Below, in pieces: positions 46,099 to 55,992 of a DNA stretch of 64,000 nucleotides (position 1 is the stretch's first letter; each line of letters opens with the position of its first letter). A program made the translations under genes and the position numbers. A model generated the notes under the pieces. It saw nothing but the letters and a program-made list of their open reading frames with translations. It ran no database searches and had not been told where the DNA came from. The stretch covers positions 1 to 64,000 of the forward strand of contig NZ_PUGE01000010.1 in assembly GCF_002967075.1 (NCBI RefSeq), written 5' to 3'. This DNA comes from Corynebacterium sp. J010B-136. GTDB taxonomy: Bacteria > Actinomycetota > Actinomycetes > Mycobacteriales > Mycobacteriaceae.

Positions 46099-46154
46099 TT
46101 TTCTCGTGTCTGTCACCAACCGTAAAGTGTGATGAAAAGACTCTAATAATATGT

Positions 46155-46197
46155 GACGCCGAGGTCGAAAGCTTCCTGCTGAGACCTCGGCGTCTTC
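46155..46197 (+). terminator. Terminator after trxA
   Basis: GACGCCGAGGTC (46155-46166) pairs with GACCTCGGCGTC (46183-46194). The T run after it is short. Confidence 0.72.
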
Positions 46198-46409
46198 GCG
46201 TTCCTGCAGGTTATTGCCGCTAATGTGGCATAGCGCCGAGTTAGGGCTAGTCGTGATTAGTTTGTTATCGTGGTTCGCTGATGTTTCCACTGATGTTCGT
46301 GTGAAATGGCGTATTCTCAAACTGTCACACTAGAGTGGAATGCAAGATTAATTGTCAACGGATAAAAGTATTTACTGAAATGGTTATGAGTTCTAGAAAG
46401 GGGGACGAA

Positions 46410-47594
46410 GTGGATCGAGTCCTTCGGGTTGGAGATCGCAGTGCCCGCGTTGCTGAAGCTAGGGCTACGCTTGCGCGCGTTGGAATGTTGTCGAACTACA
46501 CCGGCGACGTATCGGATTGGAAGCGCCAGAAGTTCTCCGAAGAAGACAAGCACTTCGACCCCGAGCTTTCCGACATCCTAAAAGCATTTCAGCAGTCCCG
46601 GGGCATCATTCCTTCGGGAAATATAGATGATTTAACCCTGCGGGAACTACGCCAGGCTTCCTATAAATTGGGCAACCGGGTCTTAAGCTATCAACCCAAC
46701 AATGAGCTTGTTGGTGATGATGTCCTGCAGCTGCAACGCCAGCTGCAAGAGTTGGGCTTTTACATGGCGCGTATCGATGGCCATTTTGGCTCCTTTACCC
46801 ATGAAGCACTGCTGGAATACCAGCTCAATTACGGTCTGCAACAAGATGGTGTGTGCGGCCCCGCTACGATTCGTGCGTTCGGCCTCTTAGGCCGACGCAT
46901 TACCGGCGGGTCTGCACACAACATTCAAGAGCGTGAACGCGTGCGTAATGCGGGACCCCAACTCGCTGGTAAACGCGTTGTTATTGATCCGAGTCTCGGT
47001 GGTGATAACAAGGGTCAGCAGGTTAAAGGTCGTTTTGGCCAGATTTCTGAAGAGGAAATCTTGTGGGATCTCGCTGAACGTCTGGCTGGTCGCATGATTG
47101 CAGCGGGCATGGAAATTATCTATTCGCGTACTCGCGAGGATGAGCCTTCCAACAAGGACCGCGCAGAAATAGCCAATGCTTTTGATGCTGATCTGGTTAT
47201 TTCCTTGTCCTGCGATCACTACCCGAATGAAAAAGCTAACGGTATCGCAAGCTTTTACTTCGGCTCCGAGCTAGGTAGTACCTCCATGATTGGAGAAACG
47301 CTCTCTGGATATATCCAACGCGAGATTGTCGCGCGTACGGATCTGAGCAACAACCATAATCATGCTCGTACGTGGGAGCTGCTGCGTCTTACGCGCATGC
47401 CGGTTGTCCAGGTGGTGTTGGGCTATCTGTCCAACCCGCATGACGTTTCGGTACTGACCAATCCATCTAGCCGCGATGATATTGCAGAAGCCATCGTGGT
47501 TGCTGTCAAGCGCCTCTATCTGCTTGACGATGATAATGCGCCAACCGGTACCTATAATTTCGCCGAGCTATTGCGTGCTGAACAAGCTCCATAA
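46410..47594 (+). CDS. cwlM: CwlM, amidase-like regulator of peptidoglycan synthesis
   Basis: Protein of 394 residues without signal peptide, so cytoplasmic. Two peptidoglycan-binding-like domains (about 1-160) precede an amidase_3 fold (about 185-380). Zinc ligands are lost: the IDPGHGG His is replaced (IDPSLGG) and the second His is replaced by Ser (VISLSCDHY); the Glu in ISEEEILWDLAERL remains. M. tuberculosis CwlM is similarly degenerate and activates MurA after phosphorylation, and the alignment by eye is close throughout. GTG at 46410 has AAAGGGGG 5 nt upstream; longer frames to 46335 lack an RBS. It lies in the same place as Rv3915. Confidence 0.88.
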   Translation: MDRVLRVGDRSARVAEARATLARVGMLSNYTGDVSDWKRQKFSEEDKHFDPELSDILKAFQQSRGIIPSGNIDDLTLRELRQASYKLGNRVLSYQPNNELVGDDVLQLQRQLQELGFYMARIDGHFGSFTHEALLEYQLNYGLQQDGVCGPATIRAFGLLGRRITGGSAHNIQERERVRNAGPQLAGKRVVIDPSLGGDNKGQQVKGRFGQISEEEILWDLAERLAGRMIAAGMEIIYSRTREDEPSNKDRAEIANAFDADLVISLSCDHYPNEKANGIASFYFGSELGSTSMIGETLSGYIQREIVARTDLSNNHNHARTWELLRLTRMPVVQVVLGYLSNPHDVSVLTNPSSRDDIAEAIVVAVKRLYLLDDDNAPTGTYNFAELLRAEQAP

Positions 47595-47610
47595 AGCTAG
47601 GCCCAATACT

Positions 47611-47660
47611 AAATCACCGCAGCCATCGAAGATTTACTTCGTTAGCTGCGGTGATTTTTC
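47611..47660. terminator. Bidirectional terminator between cwlM and the convergent gene
   Basis: AAATCACCGCAGC (47611-47623) pairs with GCTGCGGTGATTT (47645-47657), followed by T on the plus strand. The loop itself contains CGAAG/CTTCG. Confidence 0.86.
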
Positions 47661-47680
47661 TATACGCATAATCGGACTTG

Positions 47681-48370
47681 CTAGGCCAAGGCTTTAGCGA
47701 CTAAGTCTTCAACGGCGGCTGCTGAGAGCAGATCATGCGCCGGTGGCAGCTCTAAACGCAGCCGCGGGGTAACTGGATGGTCTTGGACGATCTCAAAGCC
47801 TGCTCCTTGCAGGATAGAGACCGGTAAAAGCCCAATATGATCGGGGCGGATACCTAGAAAGTGCCGGGCAATCTCAAAATTTACGTCGACGAAAAACTCC
47901 GAAGAAGTGCTCTTAAAGAGCTCCTCGATTCCAGGCCCTTGCGTACCTACATCAGTACTTTCATAAAAGATTTCATCGTCCGCGGTCTCTCCAAAATCGT
48001 GGTAGCCAAAAGCTTCCACGGCATCGAACTCGCGCTGGAGCAAATCCATAATTGCAGTATCCAAAAGTACTGATTCCAACCCACGTCCACAACGCTGGGA
48101 GGACACGAATAATGACGTGATGATGGCAGCATCTGAACTTACTGGCCCGGTAGGCATTTTGGCGATACCGGGGGCGTCGTCAGCAGCGCAGTAGATGATG
48201 GTGGCATCGGAGCGAATACTGAAACCACACGGGCCAAAGCTGAGCAAGGTAGATGAAATCCAAGCTTCTTTTTCAAAGCCCGGATCAGCTACCTCATGCG
48301 CGCACTCCCAATACATGGAGCTAGCTGCCCGCGGATGCATCTCCGAATATGGAGTTAGTGGTTCAAGCAT
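47681..48370 (-). CDS. Conserved protein of Rv3916c type, GNAT-like
   Basis: Protein of 229 residues. Its place between cwlM and parB is that of Rv3916c of M. tuberculosis, a conserved unknown. The middle segment ITSLFVSSQRCGRGLESVLLD looks like the acetyl-CoA-binding motif of a GNAT acetyltransferase (Q/R-x-x-G-x-G/A), followed by an acidic stretch. That assignment is inferred from one motif. There is no membrane segment. It lies 42 bp downstream of parB on the same strand and may share its transcript. Confidence 0.7.
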   Translation of the reverse strand: MLEPLTPYSEMHPRAASSMYWECAHEVADPGFEKEAWISSTLLSFGPCGFSIRSDATIIYCAADDAPGIAKMPTGPVSSDAAIITSLFVSSQRCGRGLESVLLDTAIMDLLQREFDAVEAFGYHDFGETADDEIFYESTDVGTQGPGIEELFKSTSSEFFVDVNFEIARHFLGIRPDHIGLLPVSILQGAGFEIVQDHPVTPRLRLELPPAHDLLSAAAVEDLVAKALA

Positions 48371-48412
48371 TGCCTCATGCTTTTCCTTTACTTGCTGTTG
48401 GCTCCTAAAGGA

Positions 48413-49537
48413 CTAAGAGCCTTGTGCTCCTGCGCCGTCGATCAAGGCCATGATGCGTTCGAAGTCTTCTTGATCGCCGAACTCAACTACCATTTTGCCT
48501 TTTCGCTTGCCCATTGTCACGGTTACCTTCGTGTCAAAGCGGTCTGAGAGGCGTTCTCCCGCGTTGGTGTAGATCTCCGGCTGTGGCTGTGCAGGCTTCG
48601 GTTGTGGAGCGTCAGGCATGCCATTGCGCTTGATTAGCGTCACGGCTTCTTCAGTCGCGCGCACAGACATGCCTTCGGCAACGATGCGCTGCGCTAGTTT
48701 GTCCATGACGTCTTTATCTTCCAAGCCCAACAATGCACGCGCATGACCGGAGCTTAAAACGCCCGCTGCAACGCGGCGCTGCACTTCAACGGGCAGGCGC
48801 AGCAGACGAATGGTGTTGGTGATCTGTGGACGTGAGCGTCCAATCCGATCAGCTAACTCATTTTGCGTGACGTTAAATTCTTCCAGGAGCTGCTGATAAG
48901 CGTGAGCTTCTTCCAAAGGGTTGAGCTGCACACGGTGGATATTCTCCAACAACGCATCGCGCAACAAGGAATCATCTTGAGTATCGCGAACAATCGCTGG
49001 AATCGTCGCCAGGCCAGCCTTAGACGCTGCACGCCAACGGCGCTCACCCATAATCAGCTCAAAGCCACCTTGGCCGGATGGGCGAACTACAACGGGTTGC
49101 AACAGGCCAAACTCACGAATGGAGTGCACCAATTCATTGAGTTCTTCTTCGGCGAAGACGGTGCGCGGCTGCTTTGGGTTCGGCTGGATCTCACCAATTG
49201 AGATCTCGCGGTAGGTTGCGCCGATCGATGCCGGCTTAGGCTGACGCTTTTTAGAGTTCGTCGTCGCAATAGTCGGAGCACCTGCAACGCGCTTATTGCC
49301 GCCAGCAGATGAACTGCCGGAGCCTAAACCGCCTTTAGGCTTCGCAGACTTCGAATCAGTCTCCTCAGCGCCGGCTTTGCCTTGGCCATCGCGTGGCTTG
49401 GCAGCGCCCAAGATTACGTCAGCTGCACTATCACCTAGACGCGGCTTGCGCGTGGGAGCATCAGGTCCCGTAGGGATCAAAGCAGCAAGGCCTTTGCCGA
49501 GCCCGCCTGATCGTGCCTGTGGTTTCTTATCAGCCAT
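48413..49537 (-). CDS. parB: Chromosome-partitioning protein ParB
   Basis: CTP-dependent DNA clamp of 374 residues that loads at parS. After a low-complexity N-terminal tail (about 1-105) comes the ParB/Srx domain with the CTP motif [12 protein letters not shown], then a helix-turn-helix (about 205-260, including [21 protein letters not shown]), and a C-terminal dimerisation domain (about 325-374). It lies 17 bp downstream of parA. At least six parS-like sites are in this window. The N-terminal end resembles the ParA-binding sequence of other ParB proteins (KGLAALIP). Confidence 0.96.
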   Translation of the reverse strand: MADKKPQARSGGLGKGLAALIPTGPDAPTRKPRLGDSAADVILGAAKPRDGQGKAGAEETDSKSAKPKGGLGSGSSSAGGNKRVAGAPTIATTNSKKRQPKPASIGATYREISIGEIQPNPKQPRTVFAEEELNELVHSIREFGLLQPVVVRPSGQGGFELIMGERRWRAASKAGLATIPAIVRDTQDDSLLRDALLENIHRVQLNPLEEAHAYQQLLEEFNVTQNELADRIGRSRPQITNTIRLLRLPVEVQRRVAAGVLSSGHARALLGLEDKDVMDKLAQRIVAEGMSVRATEEAVTLIKRNGMPDAPQPKPAQPQPEIYTNAGERLSDRFDTKVTVTMGKRKGKMVVEFGDQEDFERIMALIDGAGAQGS

Positions 49538-49554
49538 AAAGTATCTCTCCAGCC

Positions 49555-50412
49555 TTAAGCTTCTAATTCCGCATAAATTTCCGGACTCACACCAATGACA
49601 CCGGTAGTTTCATGTGGAACATAGTCACCGCGTTCATGCAGCTCTCTTGCTGCTGCGACATAAGCGTGGCCGCCAGGTGACGAAGGGTCATATTCAATTA
49701 CGGTCTTGCCAAAGCCCGGTGCCTCAGACACGCGAATCGAACGCGGAATGATATTTCCTAAGACCACTGCGCCAAATTGCTCGCGGACTTCATCTGCGAC
49801 CTGCGATGCCAGCTTGGTACGTGCATCATACATGGTCAAAAGCACGCCAGAGATGTGCAAGTCTTCATTGAGATGCTGACGAATCATGGTGATATTACCC
49901 AGCAGCTGACCCACACCTTCTAGCGCGTAGTACTCGCATTGAATCGGGATAATAACTTCTTCCGCGCATGTCATCGCGTTAATGGTTAACAATCCCAAAG
50001 ACGGCGGGCAGTCGATAAAGACATAGTCAAAGCCATGCTTGTCCAAAAAGCCCTTATGCAGTGCGTCGTAAAGTCTAAACTCGCGGCGTACCAGCGAGAC
50101 CATCTCAATTTCGACCGCGGCCAGATCAATGGTGGCTGGGATACAAAACAGATTCTCCAGCGTTGGAGATGCCTGCATGGCCTGATCTGCGTCAATATCG
50201 CCTAGGAGCAATTCATAGCTAGACGGAGTGCCGGAACTGTGTTCAACATTAACCGCGGTCGACGCATTGCCTTGCGGGTCAAGGTCGATGACCAGCACTT
50301 TATTGCCGGACTCGGACAAGGCAGCAGCAAGGTTTACAGCAGTGGTGGTCTTTCCCACACCGCCTTTTTGATTCGCAATAGTAATCAGGCGCGGTTTGTT
50401 CATATCCACCAC
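49555..50412 (-). CDS. parA: Chromosome-partitioning ATPase ParA
   Basis: Walker-type ATPase of 285 residues that drives origin segregation together with ParB. The deviant Walker A is KGGVGKTT (residues 16-23 from the GTG start), and the segment [17 protein letters not shown] contains the Asp of Walker A'. The start is GTG at 50412, two bases after the rsmG stop region, or ATG at 50403. It lacks the long N-terminal tail of the M. tuberculosis protein. A parS-like site lies near its 3' end at 49606-49621. Confidence 0.96.
   Translation of the reverse strand: MVDMNKPRLITIANQKGGVGKTTTAVNLAAALSESGNKVLVIDLDPQGNASTAVNVEHSSGTPSSYELLLGDIDADQAMQASPTLENLFCIPATIDLAAVEIEMVSLVRREFRLYDALHKGFLDKHGFDYVFIDCPPSLGLLTINAMTCAEEVIIPIQCEYYALEGVGQLLGNITMIRQHLNEDLHISGVLLTMYDARTKLASQVADEVREQFGAVVLGNIIPRSIRVSEAPGFGKTVIEYDPSSPGGHAYVAAARELHERGDYVPHETTGVIGVSPEIYAELEA
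49606..49621. other. parS: Degenerate parS site inside parA (AGTTTCATGTGGAACA)
   Basis: Thirteen of 16 positions match TGTTTCACGTGAAACA. It is the parS-like copy nearest dnaA in the window and lies within parA, near its 3' end. B. subtilis also carries a parS inside its parAB genes, which supports function despite the mismatches. Confidence 0.6.
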
Positions 50413-50413
50413 T

Positions 50414-51013
50414 CTAGTTCACCCGTGGGATACGGATAATGGTAGTCCCGCGCACTACCTCAACCTGGGCTTTTCCGCCGCCAGCCTTTTTAATATCAGC
50501 TGCATCGCGAGCTAATTCTTCGTGTACAGACTCACCTTTCATGGCGATCATTTCACCACCGCGGCGAACCAGCGGCAGTGACCACTTCGCAAGCTTGCCC
50601 AGGGGAGCCACTGCGCGGGAAGTAACGATGTCAGCGCCGGCCACGGCCTTTTTGATAGGTCCTTCTTCAGCCCGGCCGCGGATAACCGTGACGTTGTCAA
50701 GGGCTAGCTTGTCGACGACTTCTTGCAGAAACACGGAACGCTTCAGCAAAGGCTCGATCAAGGTGATCTGCAGATCAGGGCGGGCGATAGCTAAAGGAAT
50801 ACCTGGCAGCCCTGCGCCTGAGCCAACATCGACAACAGTCGCGCCTTCATCCATCACATCACCAATAACGGCGCAGTTAATCAGGTGCCGTTCCCACAAC
50901 CGTGGAACCTCACGCGGGCCGATAAAGCCGCGGGTGGAGCCGTCTGTTGCTAGCAAGTCATGGTATTTCTCCGCTAATGGCAGACGGTCTTTGAATACTT
51001 CCGACGGCTCCAC
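50414..51013 (-). CDS. rsmG: 16S rRNA (guanine527-N7) methyltransferase RsmG
   Basis: SAM-dependent methyltransferase of 199 residues. The SAM motif is [20 protein letters not shown], and WERHLINCA precedes it as in other RsmG proteins. The start is GTG at 51013 with GGAG about 9 nt upstream. It precedes parA by one base. Between rsmG and yidC the jag/khpB gene, present in many actinobacteria, is missing. Confidence 0.95.
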   Translation of the reverse strand: MEPSEVFKDRLPLAEKYHDLLATDGSTRGFIGPREVPRLWERHLINCAVIGDVMDEGATVVDVGSGAGLPGIPLAIARPDLQITLIEPLLKRSVFLQEVVDKLALDNVTVIRGRAEEGPIKKAVAGADIVTSRAVAPLGKLAKWSLPLVRRGGEMIAMKGESVHEELARDAADIKKAGGGKAQVEVVRGTTIIRIPRVN

Positions 51014-51054
51014 GCAAGTAACTCCTTGGTCACGAATAGAATTGAGGGGATCTA

Positions 51055-51090
51055 AAAAGCGCCTGGAATCAAACTATCCCAGACGCTTTA
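51055..51090 (-). terminator. Terminator of the rpmH-yidC operon
   Basis: AAAGCG-C-CTGG (51057-51067) pairs with CCAG-A-CGCTTT (51080-51090). On the minus strand T5 follows, after yidC. Confidence 0.78.
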
Positions 51091-51127
51091 AAGTATAAAG
51101 GCTAAAAATACAGCAGCCTATTTATTA

Positions 51128-52111
51128 TTAATTGTTGCCCTGCTTACGCTGCTTCTTAGTGCGGGTATCGCGCTTGCGAGCACCTGGCTTTGGCGCGGTG
51201 GTGCGCTTGAGCTCAATTTTTGCCTGCTCTTCTGCTTCTTCCTCGCGGTCCATGTGGTTATTGACCATGCGGGTCTGAACAAAGGTCCAGACGGTGTTGG
51301 ACAGCATGTAGAACAACAGACCGATTGGCCAGATGAAGCCGGAGATAACCAGCATGCCGGGCATAACCCACAGCATCATCTTGCCCATCATCGCCATTTG
51401 CTGCTGCATCATCTCAGCATTTTGACCCTGTGGAGCTTGGGTCTTGCCGGAGGCACGCCGTGCTTCCTGGCGATCAAGCGACATGCGAGCATTCAGGTGA
51501 GTCAGAACTGCAATGATGAGAATCAGCGGAACAATAATCAGCGCCGCTTGCAGAGTCGTGACATCGTGCAGAATTGGTGAGTTCAAACGCAGGTTTGCAA
51601 CCAGTGGAACACCGAAGAGCTCGGCATCCAGGTAAGACTGAACCTGTTCTGGGTTGAAGAAGTAGTTACCAATTGAGCGGTTCATCTCAATGGACATTGG
51701 CTCACCCGCTGGGTGTCCAATGCCGCCTGCAACTGAGACGGTGCGGTCAAAGGAACGCAGAACGTGGAACAAACCAATAAACATTGGGACCTGCGCCAGC
51801 ATCGGCAAGCAGCCTGCCATCGGACGCACCTTGGCGTCCTTGTAGACCTTCTGCATTTCTTCTGCTTGCTTGGTCTTGTCGTTGGCGTACTTGCTACGTA
51901 CCTCTTGCAGCCTTGGCTGCAATTCCTGCATCTTGCGCTGTGAACGCAGCGAGGTCAGGGTCGGCTTGACCATGATGGCCTTTAGGGTCCAGGTCAGCAA
52001 AACAATGGCCAGAATCCACGTGATGCCCGCAGCGGGGTCAAGCACAAGACTCAGTAGCCAATGCCAGCAGTACAGCACGAATGAAATCGGCCAATAAATG
52101 AAATTAAGCAC
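51128..52111 (-). CDS. yidC: Membrane protein insertase YidC
   Basis: Insertase of 327 residues that folds membrane proteins alone or with Sec. It starts directly with a helix (MLNFIYWPISFVLYCWHWLL) as in actinobacterial and Gram-positive YidC. The conserved cytoplasmic segment runs from RSQRKMQELQPRLQEV to the helix VRPMAGCLPMLAQVPMFIGL. The C-terminus is very basic (KKQRKQGNN). It lies 36 bp downstream of yidD. A terminator follows. Confidence 0.95.
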   Translation of the reverse strand: MLNFIYWPISFVLYCWHWLLSLVLDPAAGITWILAIVLLTWTLKAIMVKPTLTSLRSQRKMQELQPRLQEVRSKYANDKTKQAEEMQKVYKDAKVRPMAGCLPMLAQVPMFIGLFHVLRSFDRTVSVAGGIGHPAGEPMSIEMNRSIGNYFFNPEQVQSYLDAELFGVPLVANLRLNSPILHDVTTLQAALIIVPLILIIAVLTHLNARMSLDRQEARRASGKTQAPQGQNAEMMQQQMAMMGKMMLWVMPGMLVISGFIWPIGLLFYMLSNTVWTFVQTRMVNNHMDREEEAEEQAKIELKRTTAPKPGARKRDTRTKKQRKQGNN

Positions 52112-52147
52112 TGGGGATTGGTTTCCTCAACTGATCGATAAAATGTG

Positions 52148-52423
52148 TTACTTCTTCGGCACCGGGTCAAACCCGCCCGGATGCCACGGACCGCATTTGA
52201 CCAGCCTAGCCGCAGCTAAACCAGCTCCGCGTACCGCACCATGAACAGAAACCGCTTCGAGTGCATAGGCACTACATGTTGGTTCGAAGCGGCAGGTTGA
52301 CACCGTCTTTAGCGGGGACACGTGCTTTTGATAGAAGCGTACCGCTTTTACCAAAGGTTTTGCTGCGCCACGAGGCTTTGGGATTTCTTCGCCGTCGGAA
52401 TTGAAATAGACATCCCCGCTCAT
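52148..52423 (-). CDS. yidD: Membrane protein insertion efficiency factor YidD
   Basis: Protein of 91 residues with the family core FYQKHVSPLKTVSTCRFEPTCS, here interrupted only by usual residues, followed by YALEAVSVHG and KCGPWHPGGFDPVP. It assists YidC. The start follows the rnpA stop codon with no gap, so translation is coupled. The first 20 residues are an extension compared with the shortest family members. Confidence 0.93.
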   Translation of the reverse strand: MSGDVYFNSDGEEIPKPRGAAKPLVKAVRFYQKHVSPLKTVSTCRFEPTCSAYALEAVSVHGAVRGAGLAAARLVKCGPWHPGGFDPVPKK

Positions 52424-52792
52424 TTAAGAACTCTTCTCAAGCTTCTTGCGAACCCGCTGCAAAGCGGAGCGCAGATCTTTTTCCAGTTCTGCGCTACTGG
52501 CTTGAGAACTTGGCGGCAATGCCCGAATAACAATATCCAAATTTGCTGGTAGCTCATCCGCTAAGGCCATGCACACATGCCGAAGCCGCCGGGAAGTGCG
52601 GTGTCGAATCACAGCATTCCCAACGGCTTTAGAAACAACCAAGCCGAACCGCGGACCAGTGGTCACGAGTTCGGCTTCAGAAGTTGTGTCGTATGCATGC
52701 ACGACAACAGTATGCGACCCCACGCGACGCCCACGCTTAATTGTCCGACGAAACTGTGTCGGCGAAGTGAGCTTGTTCGATGTGGGAAGCAC
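52424..52792 (-). CDS. rnpA: Ribonuclease P protein component
   Basis: Basic protein of 122 residues that binds RNase P RNA in tRNA 5' processing. The RNR-type motif is [17 protein letters not shown], with His in place of Asn. The N-terminus [19 protein letters not shown] is typical. It lies 3 bp after rpmH, the classic rpmH-rnpA pairing. Confidence 0.94.
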   Translation of the reverse strand: MLPTSNKLTSPTQFRRTIKRGRRVGSHTVVVHAYDTTSEAELVTTGPRFGLVVSKAVGNAVIRHRTSRRLRHVCMALADELPANLDIVIRALPPSSQASSAELEKDLRSALQRVRKKLEKSS

Positions 52793-52795
52793 GGA

Positions 52796-52939
52796 TTAAG
52801 CAGTCAGCTTTGCGCGACCCTTCTTGCGGCGAGCCGCAACGATGGCACGACCCGCACGGGTGGACATACGGGTACGGAAGCCGTGCTTACGAGCACGACG
52901 ACGGTTATTTGGCTGGAATGTACGCTTTCCCTTTGCCAC
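52796..52939 (-). CDS. rpmH: 50S ribosomal protein L34
   Basis: Ribosomal protein of 47 residues ([18 protein letters not shown] to KGRAKLTA). The start is GTG at 52939 with AGGAGA 5 nt upstream. The frame is open further upstream to 52981, but the RBS and the family length fix the GTG start. First gene of the rpmH-rnpA-yidD-yidC operon, divergent from dnaA. Confidence 0.96.
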   Translation of the reverse strand: MAKGKRTFQPNNRRRARKHGFRTRMSTRAGRAIVAARRKKGRAKLTA

Positions 52940-53737
52940 GATATTCTCCTCTAGGTTCACCGGGCTAGGCACACAAGGCACACCAAGCCCGTAAAAAAAA
53001 TTTACAAATGTGGGTAGTTAACGTTTCACCACCGGTCAAGACTTCCTCGACAGCGCTAAAAAGAAGCGCTTTTCGACGAGCATTTTGCACACGGGGCAAG
53101 ACACATACTCACGCACAGCCATATTGCTGCGATAGACCATGACAGATTACGTGATTTGACGTGCATTAAACAAATCGACACACAGGGGTACCCGAAATTA
53201 CAAAGATGTTTTTACCTGCTGGATAACGCCACTTTCATGGGCTCATCCTGCGGCCTTGAACCTTCAGGATTTTGACACCGATTTCCTATCGCGCCAAAAG
53301 CAATCGCGAAAACGTACATCACTAGACAGCGGGTTCAAAAAACGGGTAAACATGAGTAATCAACTTGTTCACAACCTGGGCGGTGATGTGGATAACTCTC
53401 AATTTAAACTTTAGACTTCAGTCATTACTGCAGGTAAATGCAAAATTTAAGGCTATTGGGAGTTATCCACATCCATAGACTAGGCTGTGGATAACCAATC
53501 TTTTCACACCTGTGGATAACTCTGTGGACTACAAGGTAGGCACCGAATTCCAACTGTGGAAAGTTCAGTGAGAAAATGAAATTTGGCTGTTAATGCATAA
53601 ATTACAAGTTCTCCCACGGCTAGGGCCAGTACCTGCACGTTAGTGCACATTGTGATCTAGGCAATAGTCGCGCAGCAGGCGCAAGCCTGCTCTTTTATTT
53701 CTGTCCGTTTAACTATTTCAATGCAAAGGGCTTTGGT
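52940..53737. other. oriC: rpmH-dnaA intergenic region, part of oriC
   Basis: About 800 bp without a gene. The left part holds the rpmH leader and promoter, which I cannot define precisely. Between 53387 and 53519 lie four perfect DnaA boxes: 53387-53395, 53463-53471, 53486-53494 and 53511-53519 (TTATCCACA or complement). Weaker ones occur at 53365 and 53523. AT-rich stretches between and after them (53397-53460, 53570-53600) may unwind. Gene order and boxes mark the replication origin; a second cluster lies after dnaA. Confidence 0.85.
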
Positions 53738-55573
53738 GTGTCTGACCAACAATCGTCCCTGAATTCCACGTGGCGTGCCATCGTCGAAGATCTGATTCGG
53801 CGCTCGGAACAACCCAACTCGGAAGTTCCGACTTTTACTGCGCAGCAGCGAATTTACCTGCAGCTTTTAAAGCCCATCATGATCAATGACGGCTATGCAC
53901 TTTTGGCGACCCCAGATCAAAATGGCCGAGACATCGTCGAAGCAGAGCTTTCTACCCATATCGCCGCCGGTCTATCCCGTCAGATGGGACGCCCTTGTTC
54001 TATTGCGGTAACTGTGGCGCCCCCACAAGAAGTTGCGCAGTCTCAGACACAGCCTGCGCCACAAATGGGACAGTTTGATGTAGAAGAACAACGCCCGCGT
54101 TTAAACCAGGTCGATGTCACCAACCAGAACTTTCAGGAAGCTCAGCCTTCTGCATACGAGCCAGCCCCCGAGCAAAACCTGAACCAGAATTACAGTCAGC
54201 AAGAGCACAACTTCCGCTCTCCAGATTCTGCGGCGTGGCCAACCTCAACCAATTTGGGGCAACAACCACCGCAAACGCAGCAGACTCAGCAAACCCATCA
54301 CGACCAGCGGGAGCAGAATCCCCGCTTTAATGATCTTGCGAGCAACCGTCATGACATGACTGAGGATCCATCGTCTGGTTCTTTTGGATCGCAGCAGTCT
54401 TGGCAGACTAGTCATTCCCCAGCGAACCTGGATGATCTAGCTGATATTTATCAAAGCCAGCAGTCGCACCAGACTTCTTTCCAGGCGCCATCCTCAGCGC
54501 GTATTCCCCGTGAGCGCCCGGCACATGATCCCAATCGCGAACAATCTTTAAATCCGAAGCACACCTTCGATAACTTCGTTATTGGTTCCTCGAATCGTTT
54601 TGCTAACGGCGCCGCGGTAGCCGTAGCAGAAAACCCAGCCCGTGCTTATAACCCTCTGTTTATTTGGGGCGGCTCCGGCCTGGGCAAAACCCACTTGTTG
54701 CATGCAGCGGGTAATTACGCGCAGCTGTTGCACAAGGGGCTGCGCGTGAAATATGTATCTTCGGAAGAATTTACTAATGACTACATCAACTCTTTGCGTG
54801 ATGATAGGCAGGAATCTTTCAAGCGCCGTTACCGCAACCTCGATATTTTGATGGTTGATGATATTCAGTTCTTAGAAGGTAAAGAATCAACCCAGGAAGA
54901 GTTCTTCCATACCTTCAATGCTCTGCACCAAGCTAATAAGCAGATTATTTTGTCTTCGGACCGCCCGCCGAAGCAGTTGACCACTCTGGAAGACCGGTTG
55001 CGAACCCGCTTTGAAGGCGGACTGATTACAGATATTCAGCCGCCAGATCTGGAAACTCGTATTGCCATTTTGATGAAGAAGGCTTCTGCCGATGGCACCA
55101 CCGTTGATCGAGCGGTCCTGGAACTCATCGCCTCGCGCTTTGAAACTTCTATTCGTGAGCTTGAAGGCGCACTGATCCGTGTCTCCGCTTATTCCTCTTT
55201 GGTCAATGAACCGATCAACATTCAAATGGCAGAAGTTGCGCTGCGCGACCTGGCACCAGATTCTGCGGCTGAACAAATCACGCCGAATACGATTATTGAA
55301 GTCACCGCAGAGTACTTCGATATCGATGTCTCAACTTTGACCGGATCTGGCAAAAAGCGCGATATCGCCCATGCCCGACAGTTGGCGATGTATCTCTGCC
55401 GTGAACTGACAGATCTTTCGCTGCCGAAACTTGGTGAGCAATTCGGCGGCAAAGACCACACCACTGTTATGTACGCCGAGCGCAAGATCCGAAAAGAAAT
55501 GACAGAAAAGCGTGAGACCTACGACGAGATCCAGGTTCTTACTCAACGCATTAAGGGACGCGCCCGAAGCTAA
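53738..55573 (+). CDS. dnaA: Chromosomal replication initiator DnaA
   Basis: AAA+ initiator of 611 residues. Domain I spans about 1-95. Domain II is a long Gln-, Pro- and Ser-rich linker (about 96-265). Domain III has Walker [12 protein letters not shown] near 310 and Walker [12 protein letters not shown]. Domain IV ends with the DnaA-box-binding signature [15 protein letters not shown]. The start is GTG at 53738 (VSDQQSS) with AAAGGG about 8 nt upstream. DnaA boxes lie on both sides of the gene, so autoregulation is expected. It is divergent from rpmH. Confidence 0.98.
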   Translation: MSDQQSSLNSTWRAIVEDLIRRSEQPNSEVPTFTAQQRIYLQLLKPIMINDGYALLATPDQNGRDIVEAELSTHIAAGLSRQMGRPCSIAVTVAPPQEVAQSQTQPAPQMGQFDVEEQRPRLNQVDVTNQNFQEAQPSAYEPAPEQNLNQNYSQQEHNFRSPDSAAWPTSTNLGQQPPQTQQTQQTHHDQREQNPRFNDLASNRHDMTEDPSSGSFGSQQSWQTSHSPANLDDLADIYQSQQSHQTSFQAPSSARIPRERPAHDPNREQSLNPKHTFDNFVIGSSNRFANGAAVAVAENPARAYNPLFIWGGSGLGKTHLLHAAGNYAQLLHKGLRVKYVSSEEFTNDYINSLRDDRQESFKRRYRNLDILMVDDIQFLEGKESTQEEFFHTFNALHQANKQIILSSDRPPKQLTTLEDRLRTRFEGGLITDIQPPDLETRIAILMKKASADGTTVDRAVLELIASRFETSIRELEGALIRVSAYSSLVNEPINIQMAEVALRDLAPDSAAEQITPNTIIEVTAEYFDIDVSTLTGSGKKRDIAHARQLAMYLCRELTDLSLPKLGEQFGGKDHTTVMYAERKIRKEMTEKRETYDEIQVLTQRIKGRARS

Positions 55574-55586
55574 CCCCAATCTTCTG

Positions 55587-55627
55587 CCCGCTTAGCCAAG
55601 ATTATTTCTCTTGGTTAGGCGGGTTTG
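55587..55627 (+). terminator. Terminator of dnaA
   Basis: CCCGCTTAGCCAAGA (55587-55601) pairs, with two G-T pairs, to TCTTGGTTAGGCGGG (55609-55623), followed by TTT. Confidence 0.75.
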
Positions 55628-55657
55628 GTGGTTTTAGTGCTCTTAGCAGGCAAAAAG

Positions 55658-55858
55658 TTATCCACAAGGTTATTCACACATGTGTAATTCCATTGTTGTA
55701 ATTTAATGAGCTTGCTCACAAGATTGATTTTCACAAGCTCAAGAAAACCTCCGACCTGCTGTGATCACCGCTGTGCGATCTCAGTGGATAACTTTGACCC
55801 TCCTGTGGATAACTTTCGTGTAATTCGAGTTATCCACAATTGCTCCGATCTATCCACA
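55658..55858. other. oriC: DnaA-box cluster between dnaA and dnaN (oriC)
   Basis: Perfect boxes TTATCCACA lie at 55658-55666, 55804-55812 (complement) and 55830-55838. One-mismatch boxes lie at 55670-55678, 55783-55791 and 55850-55858. A palindrome GATCACATGTGATC follows at about 55863-55876. In mycobacteria the functional origin is the dnaA-dnaN interval, so this may be the core of oriC. The whole intergenic region is 743 bp; the rest carries the dnaN leader and a possible small gene. Confidence 0.87.
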
Positions 55859-55992
55859 GCTTGATCACATGTGATCACACACGATCGATCTAGCCACCGA
55901 CCACCGTTTTCTTGTGATTACCCACAGGATTCACAACGGTTATTACTACTACTAACTTTATTTCTAGATCACCTAGAAGAAAGGGGGCCTGT

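Noticed and set aside
53738..55573. Gln-rich dnaA linker as a repeat expansion or insertion
   Set aside because: A long low-complexity domain II is normal in actinobacterial DnaA.
55863..55880. GlxR (Crp-type) site at the GATCACATGTGATC palindrome
   Set aside because: The GlxR pattern TGTGA-N6-TCACA is not met with correct spacing.
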